64,000 bases of DNA. Source: Paracoccaceae bacterium. Its GTDB lineage: Bacteria; Pseudomonadota; Alphaproteobacteria; Rhodobacterales; Rhodobacteraceae. Positions 7,792-17,696 of this stretch are shown in pieces. Made by a program: the position numbers and the translations under genes. The stretch is from positions 62,001-126,000 of the forward strand of contig NVUX02000026.1 in NCBI GenBank assembly GCA_002402045.2, read 5' to 3'. The stretch's first letter is position 1; every line of letters starts with the position of its first letter. The notes beneath the pieces are model-generated. The model saw only the letters and a program-made list of their open reading frames with translations, searched no databases and had not been told where the DNA came from.

Positions 7792-8823
7792 ATGCCTGAA
7801 CAGAAAAAATTGCTGAGAGCCCTTGCTGGGGAAAGCCAAAAAGTGCCACCGGTTTGGATTATGCGCCAAGCAGGGCGGTATTTACCAGAGTACCGCAAAT
7901 TGCGCGCTACAGCGGGCGGGTTTTTGGACCTGTGCTATAATCCTGAATTCGCGACAGAAGTTACCCTACAGCCCATCCGGCGCTTTGGTTTTGATGCGGC
8001 TATTCTTTTTGCCGATATTCTGCTGCTGCCGCAAGCACTGGGCATGAAGCTATGGTTTGAAACCGGTGAGGGACCAAAGCTTGAACCGGTTAGCACTATG
8101 GCTGAGATTAAAAACCTAAAGCCGGTTGAAGACATCCACGAGACGCTAAATCCGGTCTATGAGACCGTGAAGCGGCTTTCTGAGGAGCTGCCTACTGAGA
8201 CTACGCTTATCGGCTTTGCTGGCGCGCCTTGGACCGTGGCAACCTATATGGTGGCGGGTCGTGGCACGCCCGATCAAGGGCCGGCGCGGCGCTTGATGTA
8301 TCAAGATCCGGCGGCCTTTCAGGCTTTGATAGATCTTATTACGGATTCAACCATTGAATATTTGGCTAAGCAAGTTGAGGCAGGCGCTGAAGTGGTTAAG
8401 CTTTTTGATAGCTGGGCGGGCGCATTAAGCGGCTCTACATTTTTGAAATATTCGCTAACGCCAGCGGTAAAAATCGCAACTGAGCTTAAGCGGCGTTTTC
8501 CAGAGCTGAAATTTATTGGGTTTCCGCGCGGTGCGGGTGGTGGATATATCAGCTTTGCCGATACCGGTGTGTTTGACGCTTTGGCACTGGATAGCTCGGT
8601 TCCGGCGGAATGGGCGCGTGATAATCTGCAAAATAAGGTGGCGGTACAGGGCAATCTTGACCCGATGCATATGATTACCGGTGGAGATATCTTGGTGTCT
8701 GAAACCCAGCGTTTGCTCGATATATTGGGTAATGGCCCGTATATATTTAACCTCGGCCACGGGATTACACCTGAAGGTAAGCCAGAGAATATTGAAAAAA
8801 TGTTAAACGTTATCAGAGGGTAA
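7792..8823 (+). CDS. hemE: Uroporphyrinogen decarboxylase
   Basis: HemE removes four acetate carboxyl groups from uroporphyrinogen III to give coproporphyrinogen III. The 343-residue protein has the first signature [14 protein letters not shown] (about 23-36), the catalytic-Asp region [12 protein letters not shown] (about 67-78), and the second signature around [16 protein letters not shown] (about 142-157). A ribosome-binding AAGG lies upstream of the ATG. It is first of the rightward genes leaving the origin and is followed 4 bases later by hemJ, which acts two steps later in the same pathway. Confidence 0.97.
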   Translation: MPEQKKLLRALAGESQKVPPVWIMRQAGRYLPEYRKLRATAGGFLDLCYNPEFATEVTLQPIRRFGFDAAILFADILLLPQALGMKLWFETGEGPKLEPVSTMAEIKNLKPVEDIHETLNPVYETVKRLSEELPTETTLIGFAGAPWTVATYMVAGRGTPDQGPARRLMYQDPAAFQALIDLITDSTIEYLAKQVEAGAEVVKLFDSWAGALSGSTFLKYSLTPAVKIATELKRRFPELKFIGFPRGAGGGYISFADTGVFDALALDSSVPAEWARDNLQNKVAVQGNLDPMHMITGGDILVSETQRLLDILGNGPYIFNLGHGITPEGKPENIEKMLNVIRG

Positions 8824-8827
8824 ACCG

Positions 8828-9280
8828 ATGGGAGACTTTCTGCTAGATTGGTATTTCTGGGTTAAGGCCCTGCATATTATCTCGGTGATCAGCTGGATGG
8901 CGGGCATGTTTTACTTGCCGCGCCTGTTTGTTTACCACGTTGAGCGCGCCGAAACTGGCTCCGAAATGTCTGAAACCTTCAAAATAATGGAGCGCAAGCT
9001 GATGCGCGCCATTATTAACCCCGCGATGTTTACCACCTGGATCTTTGGCCTGCTCATGGTGTTTACCCCCGGCGTGATAGACTGGGGTGAAATTTGGCCT
9101 TGGATCAAGGCGGCCTCGGTGCTGACTATGAGCGGGTTTCATGGCTGGCTTTCGGCGCGGCGAAAAGAATTTGCACGCGATGAAAACACCCGCAATGGCC
9201 GCACCTACCGGCTGGCCAATGAGGTGCCTACGGTGCTGATGCTGGTTATTGTAATTATGGTGATTGTTAAGCCTTTTTGA
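8828..9280 (+). CDS. hemJ: Protoporphyrinogen oxidase HemJ
   Basis: HemJ is the membrane protoporphyrinogen IX oxidase used by many proteobacteria that lack HemG and HemY. The 150-residue protein has about four membrane segments. Its opening is conserved: a His in VKALHIISVISWMAG, then MFYLPRLFVYHVE. A RxxxNPAM-type segment follows. It is directly behind hemE, which supports a haem role. A short inverted repeat (AGCCTT/AAGGCT, 9270-9285) spans its stop codon. Confidence 0.92.
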   Translation: MGDFLLDWYFWVKALHIISVISWMAGMFYLPRLFVYHVERAETGSEMSETFKIMERKLMRAIINPAMFTTWIFGLLMVFTPGVIDWGEIWPWIKAASVLTMSGFHGWLSARRKEFARDENTRNGRTYRLANEVPTVLMLVIVIMVIVKPF

Positions 9281-9402
9281 AGGCTGATTTGACAAATGCC
9301 TGCCAACTCGGCTAAGAGAGCTTTAGCGTGGGCTGTTCTGGCCCGAAACACGCTTTCCCACAACATAGTTATCAGGCCTATGGGCCACACAGGAAGTTTA
9401 TT

Positions 9403-10686
9403 ATGGACGATTTATCAACAATCGAGCACATGTCTTTGGCTGAGCTTAAGGCACAAAAAGCCTCTGACATTTTAAAAATGGCCGAAGAGCTTGAGATTGA
9501 TAACGCGTCCACTATGCGTAAAGGCGAAATGATGTTTTCGGTGCTCAAAGAGCTGGCCGAAGACGGGGTTGAAATTTCAGGCGAGGGTGTGCTGGAAATT
9601 TTGAAAGACGGTTTTGGCTTTCTGCGCTCGCCAGAGGCTAACTACTTGGCGGGGCCGGATGATATTTATGTATCCCCCGAAATGATCCGGAAGTTTTCGA
9701 TGCGCACCGGAGATACGGTAGACGGCATTATGCAGGCCCCGAATGAGGGCGAGCGCTACTTTGCGCTGGTTAAGCCGACCCTGATGAATTTCGCTGACCC
9801 TGCCGAAGCCAAGCATAAAATCCACTTTGATGACCTTACGCCGCTTTACCCAGATGAGCGCTTTAAATTGGAGATCGAAGACCCGACCATCAAGGATAAA
9901 ACTGCCCGTGTGATTGACCTCGTTGCCCCGATTGGCAAAGGCCAGCGCTGCTTGGTTGTAGCACCGCCGCGCACTGGTAAGACCATGATTTTGCAGAATA
10001 TTGCACACTCGATTGCGGCCAACCACCCAGAGTGCTATCTGATTGTGCTGCTGGTAGATGAGCGGCCGGAAGAAGTGACAGACATGCAGCGTTCGGTTCG
10101 CGGGGAGGTTGTATCCTCCACCTTTGACGAGCCAGCTACGCGCCACGTGGCGGTTGCTGAAATGGTGATCGAAAAAGCCAAGCGGTTGGTGGAGCATAAG
10201 CGCGATGTGGTGATCTTGCTCGACTCAATAACTCGCCTTGGACGTGCATTTAACACTGTGGTGCCAAGCTCAGGCAAAGTACTTACGGGTGGTGTGGATG
10301 CTAACGCTTTGCAACGGCCCAAGCGGTTCTTTGGTGCGGCGCGTAAAATTGAAGAAGGTGGTTCGTTGACTATTATTGCAACGGCGCTGATTGATACGGG
10401 CTCGCGCATGGACGAGGTGATCTTTGAAGAGTTCAAAGGTACGGGTAACTCGGAAATTGTACTGGACCGGAAAGTGGCTGACAAGCGGGTTTATCCGGCG
10501 ATTGATATTATGAAATCAGGCACGCGGAAAGAGGAGTTGCTGGTCGAAAAATCAGAACTCACCAAGCTGTTTGTGCTGCGTCGTATCTTGAACCCGATGG
10601 GCACGACAGATGCGATCGAGTTTTTGCTCAGCAAGTTGAAACAAACTAAAACCAACTCAGATTTCTTTGATTCGATGAACGCTTAA
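9403..10686 (+). CDS. rho: Transcription termination factor Rho
   Basis: Rho is a hexameric RNA-dependent ATPase that releases transcripts. The 427-residue protein has an N-terminal [14 protein letters not shown] helix region, the RNA-binding [13 protein letters not shown] cold-shock segment (about 71-83), Walker A APPRTGKT (187-194) and the [13 protein letters not shown] region (about 216-228). The ATG at 9403 is preferred over the upstream in-frame start at 9328. It has CAGGA in front, and the protein then begins like other Rho proteins. The 122-base leader after hemJ has a perfect TTGACA (9289-9294) without a clear -10. Confidence 0.97.
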   Translation: MDDLSTIEHMSLAELKAQKASDILKMAEELEIDNASTMRKGEMMFSVLKELAEDGVEISGEGVLEILKDGFGFLRSPEANYLAGPDDIYVSPEMIRKFSMRTGDTVDGIMQAPNEGERYFALVKPTLMNFADPAEAKHKIHFDDLTPLYPDERFKLEIEDPTIKDKTARVIDLVAPIGKGQRCLVVAPPRTGKTMILQNIAHSIAANHPECYLIVLLVDERPEEVTDMQRSVRGEVVSSTFDEPATRHVAVAEMVIEKAKRLVEHKRDVVILLDSITRLGRAFNTVVPSSGKVLTGGVDANALQRPKRFFGAARKIEEGGSLTIIATALIDTGSRMDEVIFEEFKGTGNSEIVLDRKVADKRVYPAIDIMKSGTRKEELLVEKSELTKLFVLRRILNPMGTTDAIEFLLSKLKQTKTNSDFFDSMNA

Positions 10687-10708
10687 CCGTTTTATAGCAG
10701 ATGCTTAC

Positions 10709-12010
10709 ATGGAAAATGCAGAGACGATATTTGCCCTTGCCAGCGCGCGGGGGCGTGCTGGCGTAGCGGTCATCCGGGTTTCTGGCCCGGATGCCTTTTC
10801 CTGTGCTATGCAGCTAGCAGGCGCTCTTCCGGAGCCCAGAACCACCTCCCTTCGAACCCTGCGTGATGGCGATGAACCGCTTGATCAGGCCTTAGTGCTG
10901 ACCTTTGAAAAAGGTGCGAGCTTTACCGGTGAGAATGTTGCTGAATTTCATCTGCACGGTGGTATTGCCGTGGTGCAATCTGTGCTTTCGGTGTTGGGAA
11001 AAATGCAGGGTTTGAGGATCGCCCAAGCGGGCGAATTCACCCGCCGCGCCCTTGAAAACAATCGGATGAATTTGCCGCAAGTCGAGGGATTGGCGGACTT
11101 GATTGAGGCGGAAACCGAGGCGCAGCGTAAGCAGGCACTTCGGGTGATGCAGGGATCACTTAGCGTTAAATGTGACCAATGGCGCACAGATCTCATTCGC
11201 GCCATGGTGTTGCTGGAAGCTGTGATTGATTTCGTCGATGAGGATGTTCCGGTTGATGTAGAGCCAGAGGTGAAGGCGCTATTGCTATTGGTGCAGGCGG
11301 GGCTGTTGACCGAAATTTCCGGCCATAAAGCATCTGAGCTTATTCGAGATGGTTTTGAGGTGGCTCTGGTTGGTGCGCCTAATATTGGGAAATCTACCCT
11401 GCTTAACGCGATTGCAGGGCGGGATGTTGCGATCACCTCCGAGATAGCGGGCACCACGCGCGATGTGATTGAGGTTAGGCTGGATCTGAAGGGCCTATCT
11501 ACCACAATTCTGGATTTGGCCGGTATACGTGAAAGCCAGGATTTGGTTGAAAACCTTGGCATTGACCGGGCTAAACAAAGGGCAAACCAGGCGGACATTC
11601 GGGTGTTTTTAGTGGCACACAAATCCGAAGCAGAAGATTTTGGTGTGGCGATTAAAAATGGTGATATAATCGTGCTTGGAAAATGTGACCTAATTGATTC
11701 CGAGGTTTTTGGTGTATCTGGCAAAACAGGCATCGGTATTGACGAACTCTTGGAGCGCATTTCAGATGAAATTGGCGATCGGGTGAGTGGTTCTAGCTCA
11801 ATTATTAGGCAAAGACACTTAGAAGCCATTGTTGATGCAAGAGAAAATATTGAGAGAGCCTTAGAGAAGCTTGAGGCCGGAGGCGAATTTGGTGAATTGA
11901 TTGCTGCAGATGTAAGGTTCTCTATTGTGGCACTTGATAGTTTAATTGGCCGTATTGATGTGGAGCACATATTGGGCGAAATATTCGCCGGATTTTGCAT
12001 TGGGAAGTGA
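10709..12010 (+). CDS. mnmE: tRNA modification GTPase MnmE
   Basis: With MnmG, MnmE places the (carboxymethyl)aminomethyl group on U34 of certain tRNAs. The 433-residue protein has the folate-binding N-domain, helical domain and inserted G-domain: G1 GAPNIGKS (222-229), G2 AGTTRD (247-252) and the essential C-terminal CIGK (430-433). Two nucleotide motifs are unusual. G3 reads DLAG (269-272) instead of DTAG, and G4 reads GKCD (324-327) instead of NKxD, which normally reads guanine. The G-domain also looks compact. The gene overlaps the mnmG reading frame region and lies directly upstream of its partner. Confidence 0.95.
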   Translation: MENAETIFALASARGRAGVAVIRVSGPDAFSCAMQLAGALPEPRTTSLRTLRDGDEPLDQALVLTFEKGASFTGENVAEFHLHGGIAVVQSVLSVLGKMQGLRIAQAGEFTRRALENNRMNLPQVEGLADLIEAETEAQRKQALRVMQGSLSVKCDQWRTDLIRAMVLLEAVIDFVDEDVPVDVEPEVKALLLLVQAGLLTEISGHKASELIRDGFEVALVGAPNIGKSTLLNAIAGRDVAITSEIAGTTRDVIEVRLDLKGLSTTILDLAGIRESQDLVENLGIDRAKQRANQADIRVFLVAHKSEAEDFGVAIKNGDIIVLGKCDLIDSEVFGVSGKTGIGIDELLERISDEIGDRVSGSSSIIRQRHLEAIVDARENIERALEKLEAGGEFGELIAADVRFSIVALDSLIGRIDVEHILGEIFAGFCIGK

Positions 12011-12012
12011 GG

Positions 12013-13884
12013 ATGTTTCACGTGAAACAATTTGATATTATCGTTGTGGGTGGTGGGCATGCGGGCACAGAGGCTGCACATGCGGCTTATCGCATGGGGT
12101 GCTCTGTCGCGTTGATCACACATAGCTTTGCAAAAATCGGAGAAATGTCTTGCAACCCAGCTATTGGCGGCTTGGGAAAAGGCCACCTAGTTCGAGAAAT
12201 TGATGCGCTAGACGGGTTAATGGGTAGGGCTGCGGATCTTGCTGGTATTCAGTTCCGGCTTTTGAATAGGCGAAAAGGTCCGGCCGTACGAGGTCCTCGC
12301 ACACAGGCTGACCGAAGCGCCTATAAGGCGGCGATTCAAAAAATGGTGACGGGGCTGAAGGGCTTCGACATTATTGAAGCTGAGGTGGCTGATCTGCAAG
12401 AAGTTTCGGGCCGAATTACAGGTGTTGAGCTTTCTGATGGGAGTTTGATCGGCGGAAAAGCTGTTATCCTTACAACAGGGACTTTCTTGCGTGGTGTTAT
12501 CCATATCGGAGACAAAAAGCAGGCCGGCGGACGGTTGGGAGATAAACCTTCAACAGTTTTGGCGGATCGCATTGACGAAATGGGATTGCCTCTTGGGCGG
12601 CTAAAAACAGGCACCCCCCCACGGCTGGATGGGCTTACAATTAATTGGGGTATTCTTGAAGCACAAGCGGCGGATGCGGAGCCAGAGATGTTTTCGTTTA
12701 TGTCGAGTCGGCCTGCTTTACGCCAAGTCACGTGCGGTATAACCCATACCAATACACAGACTCATGATATTATTCGCAATAACCTGAACCGCTCAGCCAT
12801 GTATGGCGGGATGATCTCGGGGGTAGGGCCTAGGTATTGCCCGTCTATTGAGGATAAGGTTACGCGGTTTGCTGACAAAGATTCACACCAAATATTTCTT
12901 GAGCCAGAGGGGCTAAATGACAACACGGTTTATCCCAATGGAATTTCAACCTCGCTACCGCTAGATGTCCAGATAGAATATGTCCAGTCCATCAAGGGTT
13001 TGGAAAATGCAAAAATCCTACAGCCCGGTTACGCCATTGAGTATGACTATGTTGATCCTCGTAGCTTAAGCCCGTGCTTAGAGGTAAAGGATATGCCGGG
13101 GCTATACTTGGCTGGGCAGATAAATGGGACTACCGGGTATGAAGAGGCCGCAGCGCAGGGGCTTTATGCGAGCTTGTGTGCTGCGTGTGAGATTTTGGGA
13201 AAAGACCTTCCGCAAATAGACCGAACTAACAGTTATATCGGCGTTATGATTGATGATCTTGTGACCAAAGGTGTGAAAGAACCTTATCGCATGTTTACCT
13301 CTAGGGCGGAGTACCGCCTTTCGCTTCGTGCAGATAATGCGGACCAGCGGCTCACGGAGCTAGGAATTGGCGCGGGGCTTGTGGGGCGACCGCGCGAGAT
13401 TTTGTATCGTCAGAAGATGGAGGCGCTTAGTGCGGCGAAGTCTATGTGTAATGGGCTTAGTTTGTCTGCGCGCGATGCCAAAGCTAAAGGTTTTTTGGTT
13501 AGCCAAGATGGAAAGCCACGCTCTGCCACGGCTCTTCTTTCGCAAAGTAATGTGAAATTCGGCCAATTAGTTGAGATTTGGCCGGAGCTTGAGGTTGTAA
13601 GTCCTAAAATAAGAGAGCAAATGAGTGCTGATGCTATTTATGCATTTTATGTAAAAAGGCAGGATCGATCTATAGCGACGCTTAAACGGGACCAAAACCA
13701 TAAGATTCCAAGAAGTTTCGTTTATCGAGGAATCGCTGGTCTTTCAAACGAGCTTTGTGAGAAGCTGGAAAGGGTACGGCCAGAGACGCTTGATCAAGCA
13801 AACCGTATTGAAGGTATGACGCCTTCCGCGCTTATTGTTTTATTGTCTCACTTGAAGATCGAAGGATTACGGAATGCCGGTTAG
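12013..13884 (+). CDS. mnmG: tRNA uridine-5-carboxymethylaminomethyl synthesis enzyme MnmG (GidA)
   Basis: MnmG is the FAD enzyme partner of MnmE in U34 tRNA modification. The 623-residue protein has the FAD motif [12 protein letters not shown] (about 9-20), the [20 protein letters not shown] signature, PRTQADR, a conserved Cys in TCGITHTN, and [15 protein letters not shown] (about 366-380). I chose the ATG at 12013, two bases after the mnmE stop, over an in-frame start at 11995. The resulting Met-Phe-His-Val-Lys-Gln opening is the one dictated by an embedded parS site and is common in alphaproteobacteria. Confidence 0.97.
   Translation: MFHVKQFDIIVVGGGHAGTEAAHAAYRMGCSVALITHSFAKIGEMSCNPAIGGLGKGHLVREIDALDGLMGRAADLAGIQFRLLNRRKGPAVRGPRTQADRSAYKAAIQKMVTGLKGFDIIEAEVADLQEVSGRITGVELSDGSLIGGKAVILTTGTFLRGVIHIGDKKQAGGRLGDKPSTVLADRIDEMGLPLGRLKTGTPPRLDGLTINWGILEAQAADAEPEMFSFMSSRPALRQVTCGITHTNTQTHDIIRNNLNRSAMYGGMISGVGPRYCPSIEDKVTRFADKDSHQIFLEPEGLNDNTVYPNGISTSLPLDVQIEYVQSIKGLENAKILQPGYAIEYDYVDPRSLSPCLEVKDMPGLYLAGQINGTTGYEEAAAQGLYASLCAACEILGKDLPQIDRTNSYIGVMIDDLVTKGVKEPYRMFTSRAEYRLSLRADNADQRLTELGIGAGLVGRPREILYRQKMEALSAAKSMCNGLSLSARDAKAKGFLVSQDGKPRSATALLSQSNVKFGQLVEIWPELEVVSPKIREQMSADAIYAFYVKRQDRSIATLKRDQNHKIPRSFVYRGIAGLSNELCEKLERVRPETLDQANRIEGMTPSALIVLLSHLKIEGLRNAG
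12014..12029. promoter_or_regulatory. parS: parS centromere site 1 (inside mnmG)
   Basis: TGTTTCACGTGAAACA is a perfect match to the 16-base chromosomal parS consensus bound by ParB. It occupies codons 1-6 of mnmG, starting at the T of the ATG. parA and parB lie 2.5 kb downstream. Confidence 0.93.
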
Positions 13885-14503
13885 TAAGGACTCTTTCGCA
13901 AAAATATTTGATGTTTCACGTGAAACAATTGAGCGACTTGAGGTATATGAGGCGCTACTTAAAAAGTGGAATCCGAGGATAAACCTCGTTTCTCGAAGCA
14001 CTCTTGATGAGATTTGGCACCGGCATTTTGCAGATTCGGCCCAGTTGTTTCAGTATATAGACAAGAAATGTACTATTTGGCTAGACTTTGGGTCTGGTGC
14101 TGGTTTTCCGGGGTTGGTTGCAGCGGCCATGGCGAAAGATAAGCGGCCGGATATGAGATTTATTCTGGTGGAAAGTGATCAGCGGAAAGCGGCGTTTTTA
14201 CTTACGGTGTCCAATGCGCTTGCTCTAAATGCCAGTGTTGTATCCGAGAGGATCGAATCTATTCCCCCTCAAAACGCAGACGTTATCACCGCCCGCGCAG
14301 TTGCGTCGCTTGACCAGCTTTTAGTGTGGTCAGCACCCCATGCGCACAAATCCACCGTTTTATTGCTTCCAAAAGGGAATAGTTACGAATCAGAATTGAC
14401 CGCGGCCCGAAAGCATTGGCATATAGGGAGTGAGGTAATCCCGAGCATGACCGATTCAAGCTCTGTGATTCTAAGAATTGAGGATTTTGAGCGTGCCGTC
14501 TAG
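13874..14503 (+). CDS. rsmG: 16S rRNA (guanine527-N7)-methyltransferase RsmG (GidB)
   Basis: RsmG methylates G527 of 16S rRNA using S-adenosylmethionine. The 209-residue protein has the typical [10 protein letters not shown] segment, the WHRHFADS motif (about 49-56) and the SAM-binding [12 protein letters not shown] (about 71-82). Its start overlaps the end of mnmG by 11 bases. The peptide FDVSRETIE near its N-terminus is encoded over a second perfect parS site. Confidence 0.95.
   Translation: MPVSKDSFAKIFDVSRETIERLEVYEALLKKWNPRINLVSRSTLDEIWHRHFADSAQLFQYIDKKCTIWLDFGSGAGFPGLVAAAMAKDKRPDMRFILVESDQRKAAFLLTVSNALALNASVVSERIESIPPQNADVITARAVASLDQLLVWSAPHAHKSTVLLLPKGNSYESELTAARKHWHIGSEVIPSMTDSSSVILRIEDFERAV
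13912..13927. promoter_or_regulatory. parS: parS centromere site 2 (inside rsmG)
   Basis: This is a second perfect TGTTTCACGTGAAACA, about 1.9 kb from site 1 and 0.6 kb before parA. It encodes the Val-Ser-Arg-Glu-Thr stretch of RsmG. Confidence 0.93.
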
Positions 14504-15311
14504 AAACCCACACATTATTGCCGTCTCTAACCAAAAGGGTGGGGTTGGCAAAACCACTACCGCCATAAATTTAGGCACTGCCTTAGCCGCCGTTGGCCGT
14601 AAAGTGCTGATAATAGATCTTGATTCGCAGGGAAATGCGTCAACCGGCCTTGGTGTCTTTCCCGAAAACCGTGAGCTAACAACGTATGATCTGCTCCTCG
14701 GCGAGGCCCCACTAAAGGATGTGTGCCAAGAAACGCCTGTTCCAGGCCTTTTTATTGCGCCGTCAACGGTTGATCTTAGCTCGGCAGATGTTGACCTTGT
14801 TGAAGATAAAAACCGCGTATTGCGCCTACGGCAGGCTCTCGGCAGTCAGGCCTCCCTTGATTGCGGGTTTGAGTATATTTTAATCGACTGCCCGCCTTCG
14901 CTAAATTTGCTGACCATCAACGCTATGGTGGCGGCAAAATCAGTTTTGGTGCCGTTACAATGCGAGTTTTTTGCGCTTGAAGGCCTCTCGCAGCTTATGC
15001 TTACGGTCCGTGAGGTGCGCCAATCTCTCAATCCTGCACTTGAATTGCACGGCGTTGTCCTCACCATGTATGACAAGCGAAACAACTTGTCGCGGCAGGT
15101 GGAGGAGGATGTGCGCAATAACCTTGGTGATTTGGTTTTCGAAACCACTATTCCGCGCAATATCCGTCTTTCCGAGGCGCCGTCCCACTCTATCCCTGCG
15201 CTGATTTATGATCACCGCTCCTCTGGTGCGATTGCTTATCAAAAGCTCGCCGCCGAACTTTTACGCCGAATGAACGACCCTGTGGCGCTGACCGAAAGAC
15301 AAATTGGATGA
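14493..15311 (+). CDS. parA: Chromosome partitioning ATPase ParA
   Basis: ParA is the Walker-type ATPase that moves ParB-parS complexes and so segregates origins. The 272-residue protein has the deviant Walker A KGGVGKT (15-21), the IDLDSQGNAS Walker A' region (about 44-53) and Walker B IDCPPSLNLLT (about 132-142). No ATG fits. The GTG at 14493, nine bases after GAGG, is the most likely start and overlaps rsmG by 11 bases. A TTG at 14478 is the upstream alternative. Its stop overlaps the parB start (ATGA). Confidence 0.94.
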   Translation: MPSRNPHIIAVSNQKGGVGKTTTAINLGTALAAVGRKVLIIDLDSQGNASTGLGVFPENRELTTYDLLLGEAPLKDVCQETPVPGLFIAPSTVDLSSADVDLVEDKNRVLRLRQALGSQASLDCGFEYILIDCPPSLNLLTINAMVAAKSVLVPLQCEFFALEGLSQLMLTVREVRQSLNPALELHGVVLTMYDKRNNLSRQVEEDVRNNLGDLVFETTIPRNIRLSEAPSHSIPALIYDHRSSGAIAYQKLAAELLRRMNDPVALTERQIG

Positions 15312-16186
15312 CCAAGAAACCTATTCGCCGCAATCTTGGCCGCGGCTTATCAACCCTCCTCGCAGATGTTGACCTTGGAAGTAGCCTCCGCGTGGCGCAG
15401 CCAACTGCCGATTCTACGGTGCCAATTGAGAAGCTTCATGCCAATCCAGACCAACCCCGCCGATATTTTTCAGAAAACGATCTAGAAGACCTTGCTAACT
15501 CGATTAAGGCAAAGGGCATTATTCAGCCTCTTATCGTGCGACCAAACCCAAATATTCCTCAGCAATATCAAATAGTTGCAGGTGAGCGTCGCTGGCGTGC
15601 CGCTCAGATGGCGCAACTGCATGATATACCGGTAATTATTCGCGAGCTCGACGACACAGAGGTCTTGGAACTCGGAATTATTGAAAATATCCAGCGTGCA
15701 GATCTGAATGCGGTGGAAGAGGCGCTTGGATATCGTCAGCTGATGGATCGCTTTGGCCACACGCAAGAGAAGCTCGCCGAGGCGTTGGGGAAATCTCGCA
15801 GCCATATTGCCAACCTATTGCGGCTACTGACTTTGCCGGATGAGGTCATAACCTATTTACAAGAAGGCAAGCTTTCGGCTGGTCATGCTCGGGCTTTGGT
15901 GCCCGCCACCAATCCGGCGGCTCTGGCGCGGACGGTGATAAACAAAGGCCTTAATGTTCGGCAAACGGAAGTATTGGCAAAATCTGGCGGGAAACAGCTT
16001 TCTTCAAAACGGCAACTTCAACCGCCTAAAGATGCGGACACGCGAGCAATCGAAAATGATTTGAGCGCGCAATTGCGTTTGAAAGTTTCGATTGATCACC
16101 GGCAATCATCGGGAAAAGGTGAGCTTCGTATTTCATATTCGACATTGGAAGAGCTGGATACGCTTTGCCAGGTTTTGTCTCGTTAG
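15308..16186 (+). CDS. parB: Chromosome partitioning protein ParB
   Basis: ParB binds parS and spreads as a CTP-dependent clamp. The 292-residue protein has the N-terminal LGRGLSTLL ParA-interaction segment (10-18), the CTP-binding GERRWRAAQ box (92-100), a helix-turn-helix around TQEKLAEALGKSRSHIANLL (152-171) and a short C-terminal dimerisation region. It overlaps parA by four bases and ends interlocked with the convergent ybaN-like gene (shared TTAG). Perfect target sites occur twice upstream. Confidence 0.96.
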   Translation: MTKKPIRRNLGRGLSTLLADVDLGSSLRVAQPTADSTVPIEKLHANPDQPRRYFSENDLEDLANSIKAKGIIQPLIVRPNPNIPQQYQIVAGERRWRAAQMAQLHDIPVIIRELDDTEVLELGIIENIQRADLNAVEEALGYRQLMDRFGHTQEKLAEALGKSRSHIANLLRLLTLPDEVITYLQEGKLSAGHARALVPATNPAALARTVINKGLNVRQTEVLAKSGGKQLSSKRQLQPPKDADTRAIENDLSAQLRLKVSIDHRQSSGKGELRISYSTLEELDTLCQVLSR

Positions 16187-16539
16187 GATTCTTTTTGTTT
16201 CCAAATGAATCGAGCGACAAACGCGAAGCATATTATCTGAATCGCAATGTACTTGAGTGGCACGCTGAACGCCAATGCAAGCATAAATGATCCAATCATG
16301 CCAGCCGATGCCATGAGCTTTGCGCGGCGATGAATAACCCTGTTTTCATTCCAACTTCGGATGTCGGGCCCAAAAACCCTGTGGTTCAGCATCCAACTGT
16401 GGATCTTTGTTGAAGATTTGGAAAATCCAAACGCTGCCAGAAGGTAAAACGGCACGGTCGGGAGGAGGGGCAAAAAAATCCCCAAGGTTCCGAGTATGAG
16501 GGAGCTCCCACCAATGATAAACCAGATCAGACGAGTCAT
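16183..16539 (-). CDS. YbaN/DUF454 family inner-membrane protein
   Basis: The 118-residue protein has a first membrane hairpin at about 5-40 with the family's GxLGIFLPLLPTVPFYLLAAF segment. A basic stretch (IHSWMLNHRVFGPDIRSW, about 46-63) follows, then two more hydrophobic segments. DUF454 proteins are small inner-membrane proteins of unknown function. It lies two bases downstream of hemW on the same strand and converges with parB, sharing four bases. Confidence 0.85.
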   Translation of the reverse strand: MTRLIWFIIGGSSLILGTLGIFLPLLPTVPFYLLAAFGFSKSSTKIHSWMLNHRVFGPDIRSWNENRVIHRRAKLMASAGMIGSFMLALAFSVPLKYIAIQIICFAFVARFIWKQKES

Positions 16540-16541
16540 CT

Positions 16542-17696
16542 TTACCTCAGCAATTCGGCAAGAACCGCGTTTAGAACAGGCCGGCCGCTTGCCGTGGCTT
16601 TCAAATTAGTTCCATTGATTTCGATCATACCCAGTTCTTTTAGGTGGGAAACCCGCTTGGGCGAAATCTCGCGGCCTGCGAGGGCTTCATACCGGGTCAA
16701 ATCGCTACCTTCGGTAAGTCTCATCGACATCATAAAGTATTCAGTGGCCTGATCTTCAAGAGTTAATGGCTCGGGAGCGCAGAGGCCGTGACCGAGGTTG
16801 CTGACAGCATCTAGCCACACTTTCGGTTGGGTATGGGTGTAAAGTGCGGTTCTTTGGTGGTCCAGTGTGAGCCGAGCATGGGCGCCGGGGCCGATGCCAA
16901 CATAATCGCCGTAGCGCCAATATATCAAATTATGGCGACTTTCAGCGCCCTTACGGGCGTAATTCGAGGTTTCATACCCGTGTAAGCCATATTCCGCACA
17001 AATTTCGCGCGTACCAAGATACATATCCGCAGCTTCATCGGAAGGTGGAAGATGCTTTAGCTTTCCTTTTTCATAAAGATCTCCAAAGCGGGTGCCTTGC
17101 TCGATGGTGAGTTGGTAAAGCGAAAGATGGTCCACTGCGAGGTCCAGCGCTTGGCGAAGCTCAGTAAACCAACCTTCTGTGGTTTGTTTTTGGCGGGCAT
17201 AAATCAGGTCAAAACTGACACGCTTGAATTGTGCTTTTGCAATGTCAAAGGCCATTAATGCCTCTTTGACCGAGTGCATTCGCCCGAGGGCTTTTAGATC
17301 AGCGTCGTTAAGAGATTGAATTCCCATTGAAATCCTGTTTACGCCTGCTTTGGCAAAATCTGAAAACTTTTGGGCTTCAACCGAGGTAGGATTTGCCTCA
17401 AGCGAGATTTCTGCGTTTGGCTTTAGCCCCCAAAGCTTGTCGACTTCGTCAATGAGCGCGGATACGGTTTCTGGCTCCATCAGGCTTGGCGTGCCCCCGC
17501 CAAAAAACACAGTGTCGACTTTACGAGGCCCGGTGAGGGCAGCAGAATGGCGAAGCTCTGTCAGAAGAGCTTTGCGCCATGCGGCATGGTCAATTTCACG
17601 GCTCACATGGCTGTTAAAATCACAATACGGGCATTTGGCCATGCAAAAAGGCCAGTGGATATAGATGCCGAAGCCGCCATGTTGCCAATCATCCAC
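16542..17696 (-). CDS. hemW: Radical SAM haem chaperone HemW
   Basis: HemW resembles coproporphyrinogen III dehydrogenase HemN but acts as a haem-binding chaperone. The 384-residue protein has the radical-SAM cluster Cys18-x3-Cys22-x2-Cys25 in WPFCMAKCPYCDFNSH, FFGGGTPSLM (about 64-73) and a C-terminal HemN-type domain. The fourth HemN-specific Cys after CxxxCxxC is replaced by Phe, consistent with HemW rather than HemN. Its start overlaps the end of the upstream ridA by 8 bases, in the leftward rph-rdgB-ridA-hemW unit. Confidence 0.93.
   Translation of the reverse strand: MDDWQHGGFGIYIHWPFCMAKCPYCDFNSHVSREIDHAAWRKALLTELRHSAALTGPRKVDTVFFGGGTPSLMEPETVSALIDEVDKLWGLKPNAEISLEANPTSVEAQKFSDFAKAGVNRISMGIQSLNDADLKALGRMHSVKEALMAFDIAKAQFKRVSFDLIYARQKQTTEGWFTELRQALDLAVDHLSLYQLTIEQGTRFGDLYEKGKLKHLPPSDEAADMYLGTREICAEYGLHGYETSNYARKGAESRHNLIYWRYGDYVGIGPGAHARLTLDHQRTALYTHTQPKVWLDAVSNLGHGLCAPEPLTLEDQATEYFMMSMRLTEGSDLTRYEALAGREISPKRVSHLKELGMIEINGTNLKATASGRPVLNAVLAELLR

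Noticed and set aside
9289-9317. Promoter for rho
   Set aside because: There is a perfect TTGACA, but the sequence 17 bases later (CTAAGA) is a poor -10, so I did not list it.
10948-12186. 412-codon minus-strand reading frame
   Set aside because: It is antisense to mnmE and the start of mnmG, with low-complexity Ser-rich sequence.
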